Shown: positions 1 to 8,632 of the stretch, one piece after another | Layout of the letters: every line of letters starts with the position of its first letter | Numbering within the stretch: the first letter of the stretch is position 1 | NCBI GenBank assembly: GCA_020199775.1 | Contig: JAIVJZ010000001.1 | Location: 327,774 to 391,773, forward strand | DNA: 64,000 nt | Direction of reading: 5' to 3' | Origin: Acidobacteriota bacterium | GTDB lineage: Bacteria; Acidobacteriota; Blastocatellia; Pyrinomonadales; Pyrinomonadaceae | Translations under genes and position numbers: made by a program | Notes under the pieces: generated by a model | Database searches by the model: none | Seen by the model: the letters and a program-made list of their open reading frames with translations, nothing else | What the model was told of the DNA's origin: nothing

Positions 1-1228
1 CGAAGTATTCGCGCTTCTGAATTTTGTTGCGCACAGCGCGAATGAACGGGAGCGCCTCTTCGACGGCCTCGGCCTTGTCGGCCGGGCGACGAAGGTTGCG
101 ATCCCGCATCGCTTGATCGAGCACGAATTGTATGTGGGGGAGCGCCGCGCCGCGCCGCTCGTTGTAGGCCTCGACGCCCGACGCCTTGATGAACTCGTCC
201 GGGTCTGTGCCCTCCGGCAGCACCAGCACCTTGATGTCAAAATCTTCCGCGAGGAGAGTTTCGATTGCGCGCTTGGCAGCTGCGACGCCAGCCCTGTCAC
301 CATCATAATTGACCACGACGCGACGCGCAAACCGCCCCAAGAGTTTCGCCTGTTCGGGCGTCAGAGCCGTGCCCAGACTCGCCACCGCGTTCCGCACGCC
401 GAACTGGTAAGGGATGATCAGGTCGAGATAACCTTCGACGAGAATCGCGAACTTCTTGCGCCTGATCTCGTCGCGCGTCTGGTGCAGGCCGTAGAGGTGA
501 CGCCCCTTCGTGTAGGCCGCCGTCTCCGGCGAATTGAGATACTTCGGCTCGCCCGCGCCCAGCACGCGCCCGCCGAAGGCGACGGCGCGCCCCTGCGCGT
601 CGAGCACGGGGAAGATCACGCGCCCGCGAAAGCGATCATAAAAACCGCCCGCGTCTTTTTTGACGACGAGGCCGCTGCGCTCGATCTGCCCCGGCGTCGC
701 CCCCTTGCGTTTCAGGTACGCGCCGAGGCCGTCCCAACTGTCTGGCGCGTAGCCGAGCCGGAAAGTCTTGCGCGTCTCGTCGGTGATGCCGCGCCCTTCG
801 ACGTAATCGCGCGCCGCCTTCGCCTCGCCGCCGCCTTCGCCCAACTGCCCCTCCCACCATTCGAGCGCCCACGAGTTGAGTTCGACCACCTCGTCCGCTT
901 CCTTCCGGCGCGCCTCGTACCGCTTGTCCTCCTGCATCTCCGGCAGCGGCATGTTCACCTTCTCGGCCACGATCTTGATCGCTTCGGGAAACGACACGCG
1001 CTCGATCTCCATCACGAAGTTGAAGACGCTGCCGCCCTTCCGGCACCCGAAACAGTAGAAGATGTCCTTCGACGGGTTGACGGAAAACGAGGGCGTCTTC
1101 TCCTGATGAAACGGGCAGCACGCCATCCAGTTCGCGCCCTTCTTCTTCAACGAAACGTAGTCCTGCACGACGCGCACGATGTCCGCCTGCCGTCTCAAAT
1201 CGTCAATGAATACTTGCGGGAAACGCAT
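1..1228 (-). CDS. dnaG: DNA primase DnaG (3' part beyond window edge)
   Basis: DnaG makes RNA primers at the replication fork together with DnaB. About 409 N-terminal residues are visible. The start is the ATG whose complement lies at 1226-1228, giving MRFPQVFIDDLRRQADIV. A CHC2 zinc finger follows (C38, H41 in CCPFHQEKTPSF, then CFGCRKGG). The catalytic core includes the basic region (KYLNSPETAAYTKG) and the TOPRIM motif EGYLDLI. The frame is open to base 1, so the C-terminal DnaB-binding domain is outside the window. The gene starts 14 bp after the mutS2 stop, so the two are probably cotranscribed. The long plus-strand open frame across the same bases is an antisense artefact of high GC. 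Confidence 0.96.
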   Translation of the reverse strand, partial: MRFPQVFIDDLRRQADIVRVVQDYVSLKKKGANWMACCPFHQEKTPSFSVNPSKDIFYCFGCRKGGSVFNFVMEIERVSFPEAIKIVAEKVNMPLPEMQEDKRYEARRKEADEVVELNSWALEWWEGQLGEGGGEAKAARDYVEGRGITDETRKTFRLGYAPDSWDGLGAYLKRKGATPGQIERSGLVVKKDAGGFYDRFRGRVIFPVLDAQGRAVAFGGRVLGAGEPKYLNSPETAAYTKGRHLYGLHQTRDEIRRKKFAILVEGYLDLIIPYQFGVRNAVASLGTALTPEQAKLLGRFARRVVVNYDGDRAGVAAAKRAIETLLAEDFDIKVLVLPEGTDPDEFIKASGVEAYNERRGAALPHIQFVLDQAMRDRNLRRPADKAEAVEEALPFIRAVRNKIQKREYF

Positions 1229-1242
1229 ACTGGTTTACGGGT

Positions 1243-3792
1243 TCATTGTTTCAACTCGACGATGGTTGCGCCCGCGCCGCCTTGATCGGGCGGGGCCGCC
1301 GAGAAGGTTTCGACGTGCGCGTGCGAGCGCAGGAAGTCTGCGATGGCGCGGCGCAGCGCGCCCGTGCCGTGGCCGTGGATGATGCGGACGCGCGCGAAGC
1401 CGTTCAAGAAAGCCTCGTCGAGAAACTTGTCGGCGGCATCGACGGCCTCGTCGGTGGTGCGCCCGATGAGGTTGAGTTCCGCCGCCGGTTCATCCTTCGA
1501 GCGGCTGAGGCGCACGTCGGCGGTGCGCGCCGCGGCGGCGGCCATGCGTTCGAGTTGCGATGCGCCGCCGCCCCGGCGCGCCCCTTCCGGTTTGCCCTGC
1601 GGCGCGCGTTCCATCAATTCGAGGTTCGACAGTTTCTCGCGCAGCCGGACGTGGCCGATGCGGATTTCGGCGTCCGCGCCCGCGATTCTTTCGACGACGC
1701 CCGTCTTGCCGAGAGTGCGCAGGCGCACCGTGTCGCCCCGGACGATCTCGCGCTCGACGCTCGCCGGTTGGAACACTGCGCCGCCTGACTTCGCGCGCGG
1801 CGCACCCGTCTCCCCGTCATTCGCCTGACGAACGACGCGCACGCCTCCAGCGCCCGCCCCTTCCGCGCTCGCAGTCTTCGCCGCCGACGGGCGCGCGCCG
1901 CCGGTCTTCGACGCCGCCGCAGCAGCGGCGCGTTGCGCTTCGCGGCGCAGTTCGGCGGCGCGGCTCGCGGCCTCGCGTTCGACGCGGGCGCGCTCGGCGC
2001 GATCCTCGATCTTGGAGACGAGTTCCTTCGAGCGTTGTTCAAACTCGGCGAGCCGCTCGTGCAGTTCGCGCTCGAAAGTTTTTTGACGTTCGCGCTCGCG
2101 GCGTTCGGCGTCGCGGTCGAGCGTGGAATATTTTTCGGCGACCGCCGCGCGTTCCTCTTCGAGGGCGCGGCGCAGGCTCTCGGCCTCTTCCGACTCGCGT
2201 TTGATGCGACGCAGGTATTCGGTTGCCTCGCGCGAAGACTCGTTGACGCGTGCCGACGCCGCTTCGACGATGCCACGCGGGAAACCGAACCGCCCCGCGA
2301 TCTCGATGCCGGAAGAGGAACCGGCGAGGCCGACGAGCAGGCGATAGGTCGGCTGCAAAGTCCGCTCGTCAAACTCGACGCTCGCGTTGATCACGCCCGT
2401 CTCGTTCGCCGCATACTGCTTCAAGCCGCTGTAGTGCGTCGTGGCGACGACGTGCGCGCCGCAGGCGCGGCGGAAATGATCCACGACGGCGACGCCGAGC
2501 GCGGAGCCTTCTTCGGGGTCTGTGCCCGTGCCGACTTCGTCGAGCAGGACGAGCGCGGGCGCGGCGCAGAGTTCGAGCATGCGGCTGATGTTGGCGACGT
2601 GCGCGGTGAAGGTCGAGAGGTTCGCGGCGAGCGATTGGCTGTCGCCGATGTCCGCGAGCACGGATCGGTAGAAGGGAAAACTCGCCGCGCGCGCCGGGAC
2701 GTGCAGGCCGGAGAGAGCCATCAGCGCGAGCAAGCCCGCCGTCTTGAGGACGACGGTTTTGCCCCCGGCGTTCGCGCCGGAGATGACCATGACGGGGCGC
2801 TCGGTGTCGAGCCGGAACGAGACGGGCACGACCTCGCCGCCTGCGGCGCGCAAATTCTCTTCGAGCAGGGGATGGCGCGCGGCGTCGAGTTCGAGCGCGG
2901 CGTCCGCGCCGACGAAAGGCTGCACGCAGTTGAAGCGCAGGCCAAGCGAGGTCTTCGCCGTGATGAAGTCGAGTTCGGCGACCGCTTCGGCCGCGCGTTC
3001 GATGGCGGGCAGTTCGCGGCGCAGGTCGTCCGTCAGCGTCGAGAGGATGCGCGTGATCTCGCGCTCCTCGGTCTCGCGCAGATTTTGCAGTTCGTTATTG
3101 CTGTCAATCGTCTCCAGCGGTTCGATGAAGACGGTCGCCCCCGAAGACGAGAAGCCGTGCGCGACGCCGCCGACGCGCCCACGATGATCGGCGCGCACGG
3201 GTATGACGAAACGGTCGTTGCGCACCGTTACCAGGTTGTCCTGAATCGCCTCGTCCGAGCGGCGCATCAGGTTCTCCAGCGAGCGCGTGATGGACGAGCG
3301 GAGGTGGTTGATGTCGTGCCGGATGCGCGCGAGTTCGGGGCTGGCGCGGTCGTCGAGTTCGCCGCTCGGCAGGATTTTCGCCGTCACGCGCGCGGCGAGG
3401 CTATACAATTCGCGCGGGAGGTCTGCGACGAGTTCCCACAACACGGGCAGGGCGTCGCGCTCCGCCTGAATCGAAGCGCGCGCCGCGCCCACTTGATCGC
3501 AGAGGCGCGCGAGTTCGAGCAGCGGCAGCGGTTCGAGGATCGCCCCTTCGATGCGCAGGCGCGCGATTGACTCCGAAGGGTCGGCCAACTCAGAGAACGA
3601 CCACGCCCCGCCGCTCCTCCGGCGTAGTTCGACGCACTCGGCCACCGTGTCGAGCGCGCGACGCACCTCTTCCACTCCGGCGAGCGGCGCGAGCCTGTCA
3701 ACCCGCGCGCGCCCCATCGGCGTCTGCGCCCCGCGTCTCACCAGCGCGCGCAACCCGTCGTATTCGAGCACCCCGAAAGCTTGTTCGTTCAT
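1243..3792 (-). CDS. mutS2: Endonuclease MutS2
   Basis: MutS2 is a MutS-family ATPase with a C-terminal Smr nuclease domain. It acts on branched DNA and, in some bacteria, on stalled ribosomes. The protein has 849 residues when started at the ATG at 3792 (MNEQAFGVLEYDGL); a 20-residue upstream extension would be encoded by an intergenic repeat and was dropped. It has a lever/clamp region (SLENLMRRSDEAIQDNLVT), Walker A GANAGGKT near residue 337 and Walker B ALVLLDEVGTGTDPEEG. A long charged coiled coil follows, then the Smr domain with LNLIGRTTDEA and IHGHGTGALR. The length is slightly above the usual ~780-800 because of an Ala/Arg-rich insertion before Smr. It lies between cheW and dnaG on the same strand. 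Confidence 0.96.
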   Translation of the reverse strand: MNEQAFGVLEYDGLRALVRRGAQTPMGRARVDRLAPLAGVEEVRRALDTVAECVELRRRSGGAWSFSELADPSESIARLRIEGAILEPLPLLELARLCDQVGAARASIQAERDALPVLWELVADLPRELYSLAARVTAKILPSGELDDRASPELARIRHDINHLRSSITRSLENLMRRSDEAIQDNLVTVRNDRFVIPVRADHRGRVGGVAHGFSSSGATVFIEPLETIDSNNELQNLRETEEREITRILSTLTDDLRRELPAIERAAEAVAELDFITAKTSLGLRFNCVQPFVGADAALELDAARHPLLEENLRAAGGEVVPVSFRLDTERPVMVISGANAGGKTVVLKTAGLLALMALSGLHVPARAASFPFYRSVLADIGDSQSLAANLSTFTAHVANISRMLELCAAPALVLLDEVGTGTDPEEGSALGVAVVDHFRRACGAHVVATTHYSGLKQYAANETGVINASVEFDERTLQPTYRLLVGLAGSSSGIEIAGRFGFPRGIVEAASARVNESSREATEYLRRIKRESEEAESLRRALEEERAAVAEKYSTLDRDAERRERERQKTFERELHERLAEFEQRSKELVSKIEDRAERARVEREAASRAAELRREAQRAAAAAASKTGGARPSAAKTASAEGAGAGGVRVVRQANDGETGAPRAKSGGAVFQPASVEREIVRGDTVRLRTLGKTGVVERIAGADAEIRIGHVRLREKLSNLELMERAPQGKPEGARRGGGASQLERMAAAAARTADVRLSRSKDEPAAELNLIGRTTDEAVDAADKFLDEAFLNGFARVRIIHGHGTGALRRAIADFLRSHAHVETFSAAPPDQGGAGATIVELKQ

Positions 3793-3799
3793 AATAAGA

Positions 3800-3897
3800 A
3801 AGTAAATCGTAATAAGAAGGTAAATCGTAAATCGTGAATCGTAAATAGACAAAGGCAGGATTATCTATTCACGATCAACGATCCACGGTTTTTCACG
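3800..3897. repeat. Intergenic tandem-word hairpin (AATCGTGA family)
   Basis: The left arm contains repeated words of the type AATCGTAAATCGTGAATCGT and the right arm reads CTATTCACGATCAACGAT, which pairs imperfectly with it. It lies between cheW and mutS2. The same word family recurs at 38551-38698. It could terminate or process the transcript; there is no clear U-tract. Confidence 0.6.
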
Positions 3898-4462
3898 TTC
3901 TCTGTCGTCGCCGCTCGACGCCCTGCATGGCGGCGTCGAAGAGGCGCGCCGGGTCGAGAAGGGCGACGGCGTGCGTGTCGTGTTGAATGGTGCGGCGGAG
4001 GAGGGAACTGCCGGGCGCGTCTTCAGCCGCGTCGCTCGCTTCCGTATCGTATAGCTCGATTCCGTGCTCGATGCTCTGGACCGAGAGCGCGAGTTGTTCG
4101 TCGCCTTTGAGCGCGACGACGAGGGGCGCGGGCGTTGGCGTCGCGGGCGGTGCGAAAGTCTGCGCGCCCGTCGTCGCCGTCGCGCCGTTCAAAGTTACAT
4201 TCAAATTTACGGGGGGCAGGAGCGGAAGCGGATCGATCAGGGTGAGAATCCGGCCGCGCCGGCTGACGACGCCGCGCACGGGCGCGGGCGCGAAGGGCAG
4301 CGGCGTCGGCGTCAGATTCTCGCCCGTCGCTTCGACCTCGTCCGCGTAGACGGCGAAGCGGCGCGCGCCCGTGCGCATCACAAACAGCCTCCGGCGCGCC
4401 GCGTCCCTCGATTGCTCCGCGCGGCTCGTACTTGTCGTCGTCTCTTTCATCCCACCCGACAT
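3893..4462 (-). CDS. CheW-domain chemotaxis coupling protein
   Basis: CheW adaptors connect chemoreceptors to the CheA kinase at the inner face of the membrane. This 189-residue protein has the CheW-like beta pattern: RFAVYADEVEATGENLTP at the start, VRGVVSRRGRILTLIDP (the conserved 'G-x-x-x-x-R-G-x-x-x-x-v-D' core), and VVALKGDEQLALSVQSIEHGIEL. It ends with HDTHAVALLDPARLFDAA. A Pro/Thr-rich insertion (ATTGAQTFAPPATPTPAP) splits the domain in the middle. No receptor or CheY gene is adjacent. The nearest partner is cheA at 14468-16630, about 10 kb away, so they may belong to one dispersed chemosensory system. The ATG at 4462 was chosen; the ATG four codons later is also possible. Confidence 0.85.
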   Translation of the reverse strand: MSGGMKETTTSTSRAEQSRDAARRRLFVMRTGARRFAVYADEVEATGENLTPTPLPFAPAPVRGVVSRRGRILTLIDPLPLLPPVNLNVTLNGATATTGAQTFAPPATPTPAPLVVALKGDEQLALSVQSIEHGIELYDTEASDAAEDAPGSSLLRRTIQHDTHAVALLDPARLFDAAMQGVERRRQRT

Positions 4463-4495
4463 GGTAAACTGAACCGCAAAACTTTGCGAGAAACC

Positions 4496-4756
4496 ATGAG
4501 CGCGCGCAACGCGAAAGATTTGTTGCGTCTCCCCCTGCGCCTGTCCCTGCGCCTCCCCCTACGCCTGCCCCTGCGCCTCCCCCTGCGCTCCCTCTCAGGC
4601 GGCGCGGCCGAACTGCGCGTCCAACTCACGCTCTACTACTGCCGCGAAGACAACACCGGCGCGTGCCGCATCAAGACGCTCATCCGGCACGCGCCCCTCA
4701 ACGTCACCACCGACGCCGCCCCGCGCGAGATCAAACTGCAAGGAAAGATCGAGTGA
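4496..4756 (+). CDS. Small repeat-bearing protein, possible remnant of a larger secreted protein
   Basis: This is an 86-residue frame starting at ATG 4496, with GAGAAA just upstream. The N-terminal half is an (LRLP)n tract encoded by a 12-bp tandem repeat. The C-terminal half (LYYCREDNTGACRIKTLIRH) resembles, from memory, the extreme C-terminus of NHL-repeat/thioredoxin-like redox proteins, with two Cys six residues apart. That match suggests either a degraded fragment of such a gene or a short stand-alone protein. The start lies only 33 bp from the divergent cheW start, which leaves little room for two promoters and lowers confidence that it is expressed. Confidence 0.42.
   Translation: MSARNAKDLLRLPLRLSLRLPLRLPLRLPLRSLSGGAAELRVQLTLYYCREDNTGACRIKTLIRHAPLNVTTDAAPREIKLQGKIE
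4523..4594 (+). repeat. 12-bp tandem repeat, six copies
   Basis: Six consecutive 12-bp units close to CTGCGCCTCCCC (first and last units diverged). In the plus-strand frame each unit encodes Leu-Arg-Leu-Pro, so the array is in frame and changes in copy number would not shift the reading frame. Confidence 0.85.
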
Positions 4757-5055
4757 AACGATAAGCGCGGAGCGATGAACGTCGGACTGAAGACAAAATC
4801 AGTTGCTTTCATTCAACGTTCGTCGTTCCGCCCTCATCCTTCCGCTCTCGTCGTTTCCCGTCTCGTGGTCTTCGGTGTAAACTTTCGTGCGAATGAATAA
4901 TTTGTGAGAGGCCGGGTGGTTCGCGTGCGGCTCGCGCGTGTGGCGGGGCGCGCGCCGGGCGTATGGGCTACGGCGTTTGAGACGGGCGGGGCGTGTGAGT
5001 TTGGGGCGCGCCCGCGGGGGATGAAGTTTTGTCCGGGGCAGAGCCGACAAGAGAT
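4757..5055. other. Intergenic region with one hairpin
   Basis: A 299-bp gap between two plus-strand genes. An imperfect inverted repeat has arms at 4767-4781 and 4817-4831 (13 of 15 positions pair) and belongs to the ACGATGAAC word family also seen at 7447 and 10104. The rest is GC-rich and shows no clear promoter or RNA element; the rhomboid promoter presumably lies here. Confidence 0.5.
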
Positions 5056-6426
5056 ATGTACGCGGGGCGTCCGAGCGTGTGCCAGAACTGCGGCGCGCTC
5101 GTCGGCGCGGGCGAAAGCGCGTGCGCCGTGTGCGGCTTTGCCACAAGCGGCGCGCAGCAGCAGCAGCAGCAAGAGCAGCAGCAGACGGCGCAACCGCCGC
5201 ACGCCGACCCGGAGACGATGCGCTTCGCGCGCGCGGTGCTGACGCGCCCTTCAACCTTCACCTTCGTCTTTCTCGCCATCAACGTCTTCATTTTCCTGTT
5301 GATGAATTCCGCCGCGCCGGGCGGCTCGGAGAACCACGAGGTGCTGCGCGCTTACGGGGCGAAGTACAACTCGTTGATTAACGCGGGCGAGTGGGGGCGG
5401 TTCGTGACGCCGGTCTTCCTGCACATCGGCTGGATTCACCTGCTCGTGAACATGTATAGCCTGTTCATCCTCGGCCCTTACGTGGAGAAGTTGTACGGCT
5501 CGGCTCGCTTCGTCTTCTTCTGGATCGCGACGGGCGTGGCCGGGGTCGTCGCCAGCTACCTCGCGTCGGGGGCGGAGATGCACAACGTCCCGGTGGTGGG
5601 GCGTTTCCTGTTTCGCGGCGGCGACGGCCCTTCGGCGGGCGCGTCGGGCGCGCTCTTCGGCCTGATCGGCGTGCTCTTCGTCTTCGGCATCAAGTTTCGC
5701 CGCGAACTGCCCGAAGGCTTCAAGCGCGCGTTCGGCACGGGCATGATCCCGACCATCCTGATCAACCTCTTCATCGGCTACACGATCCCTTTCATCGACA
5801 ACGCGGCGCACCTCGGCGGCTTCGTCGCGGGCGCGCTCTGCGCGCTCTTCGTCGGCTACAAAAGGCCGGGGCAGCGCGCGAGCGTGGCCGTCCTCTGGCA
5901 CGTCCTGCAAATCGCCGCGCTCGCCCTCGTCGTCGTCGGCTTCGGGCAGGTGGCGCGCCACATGGGCGAGGCGCGCGCGCGCTTTGATCAGGCGCAGCAG
6001 ATTTCACCCGACGGCGGGGCTCTTTCGCCCGCCGCCAACTATATCAACGCGCTCAACGGCGGACGGCAGGCTTTCGCCGCGGCCATCAACGAAGGCGACG
6101 TGGAGGGCGTGGAACGCGCGCTCGCGGCTCTCGACGCCGCGCCGCATCTCACGGAAGCGTCGGACAAACTGCGCGACGACCTGAAGCAGATACTCGCGCG
6201 CGCGCGCGACTACGCCCCCGTCAATCAGAAGCAGCAGCAGACGCGGAAGGAAGCGGCGCAGGGCAAGCAACTGCTCACCGACATCAGCGCATGGAATGCG
6301 CGTTACGTGGAGTGGGTTAAAACGGAAGGCAAGAACTACGACCTCAGGATACGAGAACTGCCCGCGCCGACCGGGACGCCGGAGGAAGAGCGGCGCGGCG
6401 AACGGCCGCCGCAAGACAGCAAATAA
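5056..6426 (+). CDS. Rhomboid-family intramembrane serine protease with N-terminal zinc ribbon
   Basis: Rhomboids cut transmembrane substrates inside the lipid bilayer. The protein has 456 residues from ATG 5056; a TTG nine codons upstream is the alternative start. An N-terminal zinc ribbon (CQNCGALVGAGESACAVCG) is followed by a Gln-rich linker. A six-helix rhomboid domain spans about residues 60-275. The catalytic Ser is at about 197 in GPSAGASGALFG and the catalytic His at about 252 in NAAHLGG. The HxxxN-like segment is IGWIHLLVNMY. A roughly 170-residue soluble, helical, charged C-terminal tail has no domain I recognise. The zinc ribbon and tail face the cytoplasm or an adaptor by inference. 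A downstream CoA dehydrogenase gene follows after 113 bp. Confidence 0.92.
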   Translation: MYAGRPSVCQNCGALVGAGESACAVCGFATSGAQQQQQQEQQQTAQPPHADPETMRFARAVLTRPSTFTFVFLAINVFIFLLMNSAAPGGSENHEVLRAYGAKYNSLINAGEWGRFVTPVFLHIGWIHLLVNMYSLFILGPYVEKLYGSARFVFFWIATGVAGVVASYLASGAEMHNVPVVGRFLFRGGDGPSAGASGALFGLIGVLFVFGIKFRRELPEGFKRAFGTGMIPTILINLFIGYTIPFIDNAAHLGGFVAGALCALFVGYKRPGQRASVAVLWHVLQIAALALVVVGFGQVARHMGEARARFDQAQQISPDGGALSPAANYINALNGGRQAFAAAINEGDVEGVERALAALDAAPHLTEASDKLRDDLKQILARARDYAPVNQKQQQTRKEAAQGKQLLTDISAWNARYVEWVKTEGKNYDLRIRELPAPTGTPEEERRGERPPQDSK

Positions 6427-6539
6427 TCGGCGTGCGCGGGGCGGGTCGGCTCGCATCACATAAAGTTTTTCAGCGGGCAGGACGGGAAGTTTTATCGCCC
6501 GACGGGGCAAGCAAAAATCAGACACAGGAGAATCGTCAA

Positions 6540-7433
6540 ATGGAGATTAAGAAAGTAGGCGTGCTCGGCTGCGGCCTGATGGGTTCGGGGATCGCACAGA
6601 CGGCCGCCACCGCCGGTTTCGAAGTGGTGGTGCGCGAAGTGACGAACGAACTATGCGAACGCGGCTTCGCCGGGATCGAGAAGTCGCTCGCGAAGTTTGC
6701 CGAGAAGGGCACGATCAGCGCAGACCAGCAGCGCGAGATTCGCGGCCGCATGACGGGCACGACCGAGTTCGCCCCCCTCGCCGACTGCGACATCATCATC
6801 GAAGCCATCATCGAAAACCTCGACATCAAGCGCGACACCTACCGCCAACTCGACGAACTCTGCAAACCCGAAACGATCTTCGCCTCCAACACCTCTTCGC
6901 TCTCGATCACGGAGATGATGACGGCCACCTCCAACGAACGCCAGCGGCGTTTCATCGGCCTGCACTTCTTCAACCCCGTGCCGATCATGAAACTCGTCGA
7001 AGTGGTCAAGACGATCCTGACGGACGAAGCGGTCTACGAAACAGCGGTCGATTTCGGGCGGCGGCTCGGCAAAGTCCCCGTGCGCGCGAGCGATCAGACG
7101 GGCTTCATCGTCAACCGCCTGCTCGTGCCCTACATGCTGGATTCGATCCGCGCGCTCGAAGAGGGCGTCGGCTCGATTGTGGACATCGACAACGCGATGA
7201 AACTCGGTTGCGGCTACCCGATGGGGCCGCTCACGCTCGGCGACTTCGTCGGCCTCGACACCACCTACTACATCGCCGAGATCATGTTCAACGAATTTCG
7301 CGAAAAGCGTTTCGCGCCGCCGCCGCTCCTCAAACGCATGGTGCTGGCCGGACTCTACGGGCGCAAATCCGGGCGCGGCTTCTACGACTACACCGTAGAC
7401 CCGAAGAATCCCGTGCCGATGAACTTGGTATGA
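6540..7433 (+). CDS. 3-hydroxybutyryl-CoA dehydrogenase
   Basis: This enzyme interconverts 3-hydroxyacyl-CoA and acetoacetyl-CoA with NAD(P). It is 297 residues long, typical of the PaaH/Hbd subfamily, and is single-domain, not fused to a hydratase. The N-terminal Rossmann motif is VGVLGCGLMGSGIAQ. The segment EAIIENLDIKRD and the catalytic His in IGLHFFNPVPIMKLVEVV are present. The C-terminal domain contains DQTGFIVNRLLVPYMLDSI and GCGYPMGPLTLGDFVGLD. ATG 6540 was chosen because CAGGAG sits just upstream and the Rossmann fold begins right after it. An enoyl-CoA hydratase lies two genes downstream, so the pair probably serves fatty-acid or butyrate-type beta-oxidation. Confidence 0.94.
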   Translation: MEIKKVGVLGCGLMGSGIAQTAATAGFEVVVREVTNELCERGFAGIEKSLAKFAEKGTISADQQREIRGRMTGTTEFAPLADCDIIIEAIIENLDIKRDTYRQLDELCKPETIFASNTSSLSITEMMTATSNERQRRFIGLHFFNPVPIMKLVEVVKTILTDEAVYETAVDFGRRLGKVPVRASDQTGFIVNRLLVPYMLDSIRALEEGVGSIVDIDNAMKLGCGYPMGPLTLGDFVGLDTTYYIAEIMFNEFREKRFAPPPLLKRMVLAGLYGRKSGRGFYDYTVDPKNPVPMNLV

Positions 7434-7446
7434 ACAAACGATGAAG

Positions 7447-7500
7447 GAGGAACGATGAACGATGAAGTAAAGACAACCGGCTTTCAGTTCATCGTTCCTC
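7447..7500. repeat. Perfect 14-bp inverted repeat (ACGATGAAC family)
   Basis: The arms at 7447-7460 and 7487-7500 are exact reverse complements (GAGGAACGATGAAC), separated by 26 bp. It lies between the hydroxyacyl-CoA dehydrogenase stop and the MBL hydrolase start and is a likely transcript-level hairpin. Confidence 0.75.
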
Positions 7501-7530
7501 TTTCCTACTTTCGATTAAAGGGGGGAACTG

Positions 7531-8424
7531 ATGAGCAAAGAAGAGACGAAAGAGACAAGGTTGACGCTGGCTGCGTCCGCAGGCGCGGCGGGCGGCGCGA
7601 GTCCCGACTTCGGGGGCGGGTCGATCTTCTTCGTCGGGACGGCGACTGTGATTCTGCGTTACGCGGGCTTCACGATCCTGACCGACCCGAACTTCCTGCA
7701 CGCGGGCGATCACGTGCATCTCGGCTACGGTCTGACGGCCGAGCGTTTGACCAACCCGGCCATCGAACTCGAAGAGTTGCCGCCGATAGATTTCTGCGTG
7801 CTCTCGCATTACCACGGCGACCACTTCGACCGCATCGTCGAAGAACGTCTGCAAAAAGATTTGCCCATCATCACCACCGAGCACGCGGCGGGCAATCTCA
7901 AAGAGAAAGGCTTCACCGCGCCCGTCGCGCTCGACACGTGGGACTCCGTCGTGGTGGAGCGCGGCGCGGCAACCGTGCGCGTCACATCGATGCCGGGCAA
8001 GCACGGCCCCACGATGGTTGACCTGTTCCTGCCGCCCGTCATGGGCAGCATGCTCGAATTTCAGAACGCGGCGGGGCAGCGCACGACGCTGCGCCTCTAC
8101 ATCACCGGCGACACGCTCGTCCACGACGACCTCAACGAAATACCGAAGCGTTACCCGGACATCGACCTCGCGCTCTTTCACCTCGGCGGCACGCGCATCA
8201 TGGGCATCCTTTTGACGATGGACGCCGAGCAGGGCGTCGAGGCGATTCGCATTATCAACCCGCGCGAAGTGATCCCGATCCACTACAACGACTACGAAGT
8301 TTTCCAGTCGCCGCTCGAAGACTTCAAGCGGGCGGTCGAGGCCGCCGGGTTCTCCGAGCGCGTGAAGTATCTGAGCCACGGCGAGACTTACGACTTTGAA
8401 GTGCCCGCGAGTCGCCTCGCGTAG
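7531..8424 (+). CDS. MBL-fold metal-dependent hydrolase, UlaG-like
   Basis: A 297-residue metallo-beta-lactamase-fold hydrolase. It has the UlaG-type signature: an N-terminal strand with GTATVILRYAGFTILTDPNF, the metal motif SHYHGDHFD, and ITGDTLVHDDL supplying the later metal-ligand Asp. The terminal His is in VIPIHYNDYEVF. The substrate is unknown; relatives include lactonases and NAPE-PLD-like phosphodiesterases. There is no signal peptide, so it is cytoplasmic by inference. A GGGGGG ribosome-binding stretch lies about 7 bp before ATG 7531. It lies between two acyl-CoA enzymes on the same strand but is separated from both by hairpin or spacer sequence. Confidence 0.88.
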   Translation: MSKEETKETRLTLAASAGAAGGASPDFGGGSIFFVGTATVILRYAGFTILTDPNFLHAGDHVHLGYGLTAERLTNPAIELEELPPIDFCVLSHYHGDHFDRIVEERLQKDLPIITTEHAAGNLKEKGFTAPVALDTWDSVVVERGAATVRVTSMPGKHGPTMVDLFLPPVMGSMLEFQNAAGQRTTLRLYITGDTLVHDDLNEIPKRYPDIDLALFHLGGTRIMGILLTMDAEQGVEAIRIINPREVIPIHYNDYEVFQSPLEDFKRAVEAAGFSERVKYLSHGETYDFEVPASRLA

Positions 8425-8632
8425 AAAAAGCGAGTTGTCGTTGAGCGCGACCAAGCGTTAAAACCTTCGCCGCCGCCGGCACGGAACACGCCGCCGGGGT
8501 CACGAAAAAAGAGAGAAGACAATTTCAATTTTGTGATCTCAAATGGTTTTGTCTGTTCTCCGTGCCCTCTGCCGTGTCCTCACGTGCCTGCGGTGGCGAA
8601 TGATTTTCTCATCTGAATCAGTGAGCCTCCGT

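Noticed and set aside
1933..3570. A 545-codon open frame antisense to mutS2
   Set aside because: It is exactly complementary to a well-supported gene, has no recognisable motif and reflects low stop-codon frequency at high GC.
5885..5910. TGGCACGTCCTGC as a second sigma-54 promoter
   Set aside because: It lies inside the rhomboid gene and the GG-GC spacing is wrong (no GC 10 bases after GG).
8463..8513. GCCGCCGCCGG...CCGCCGGGG followed by AAAAAA as a terminator of the MBL hydrolase gene
   Set aside because: The stem pairs poorly with an unstable register; it could be weakly terminating, but I cannot support it.
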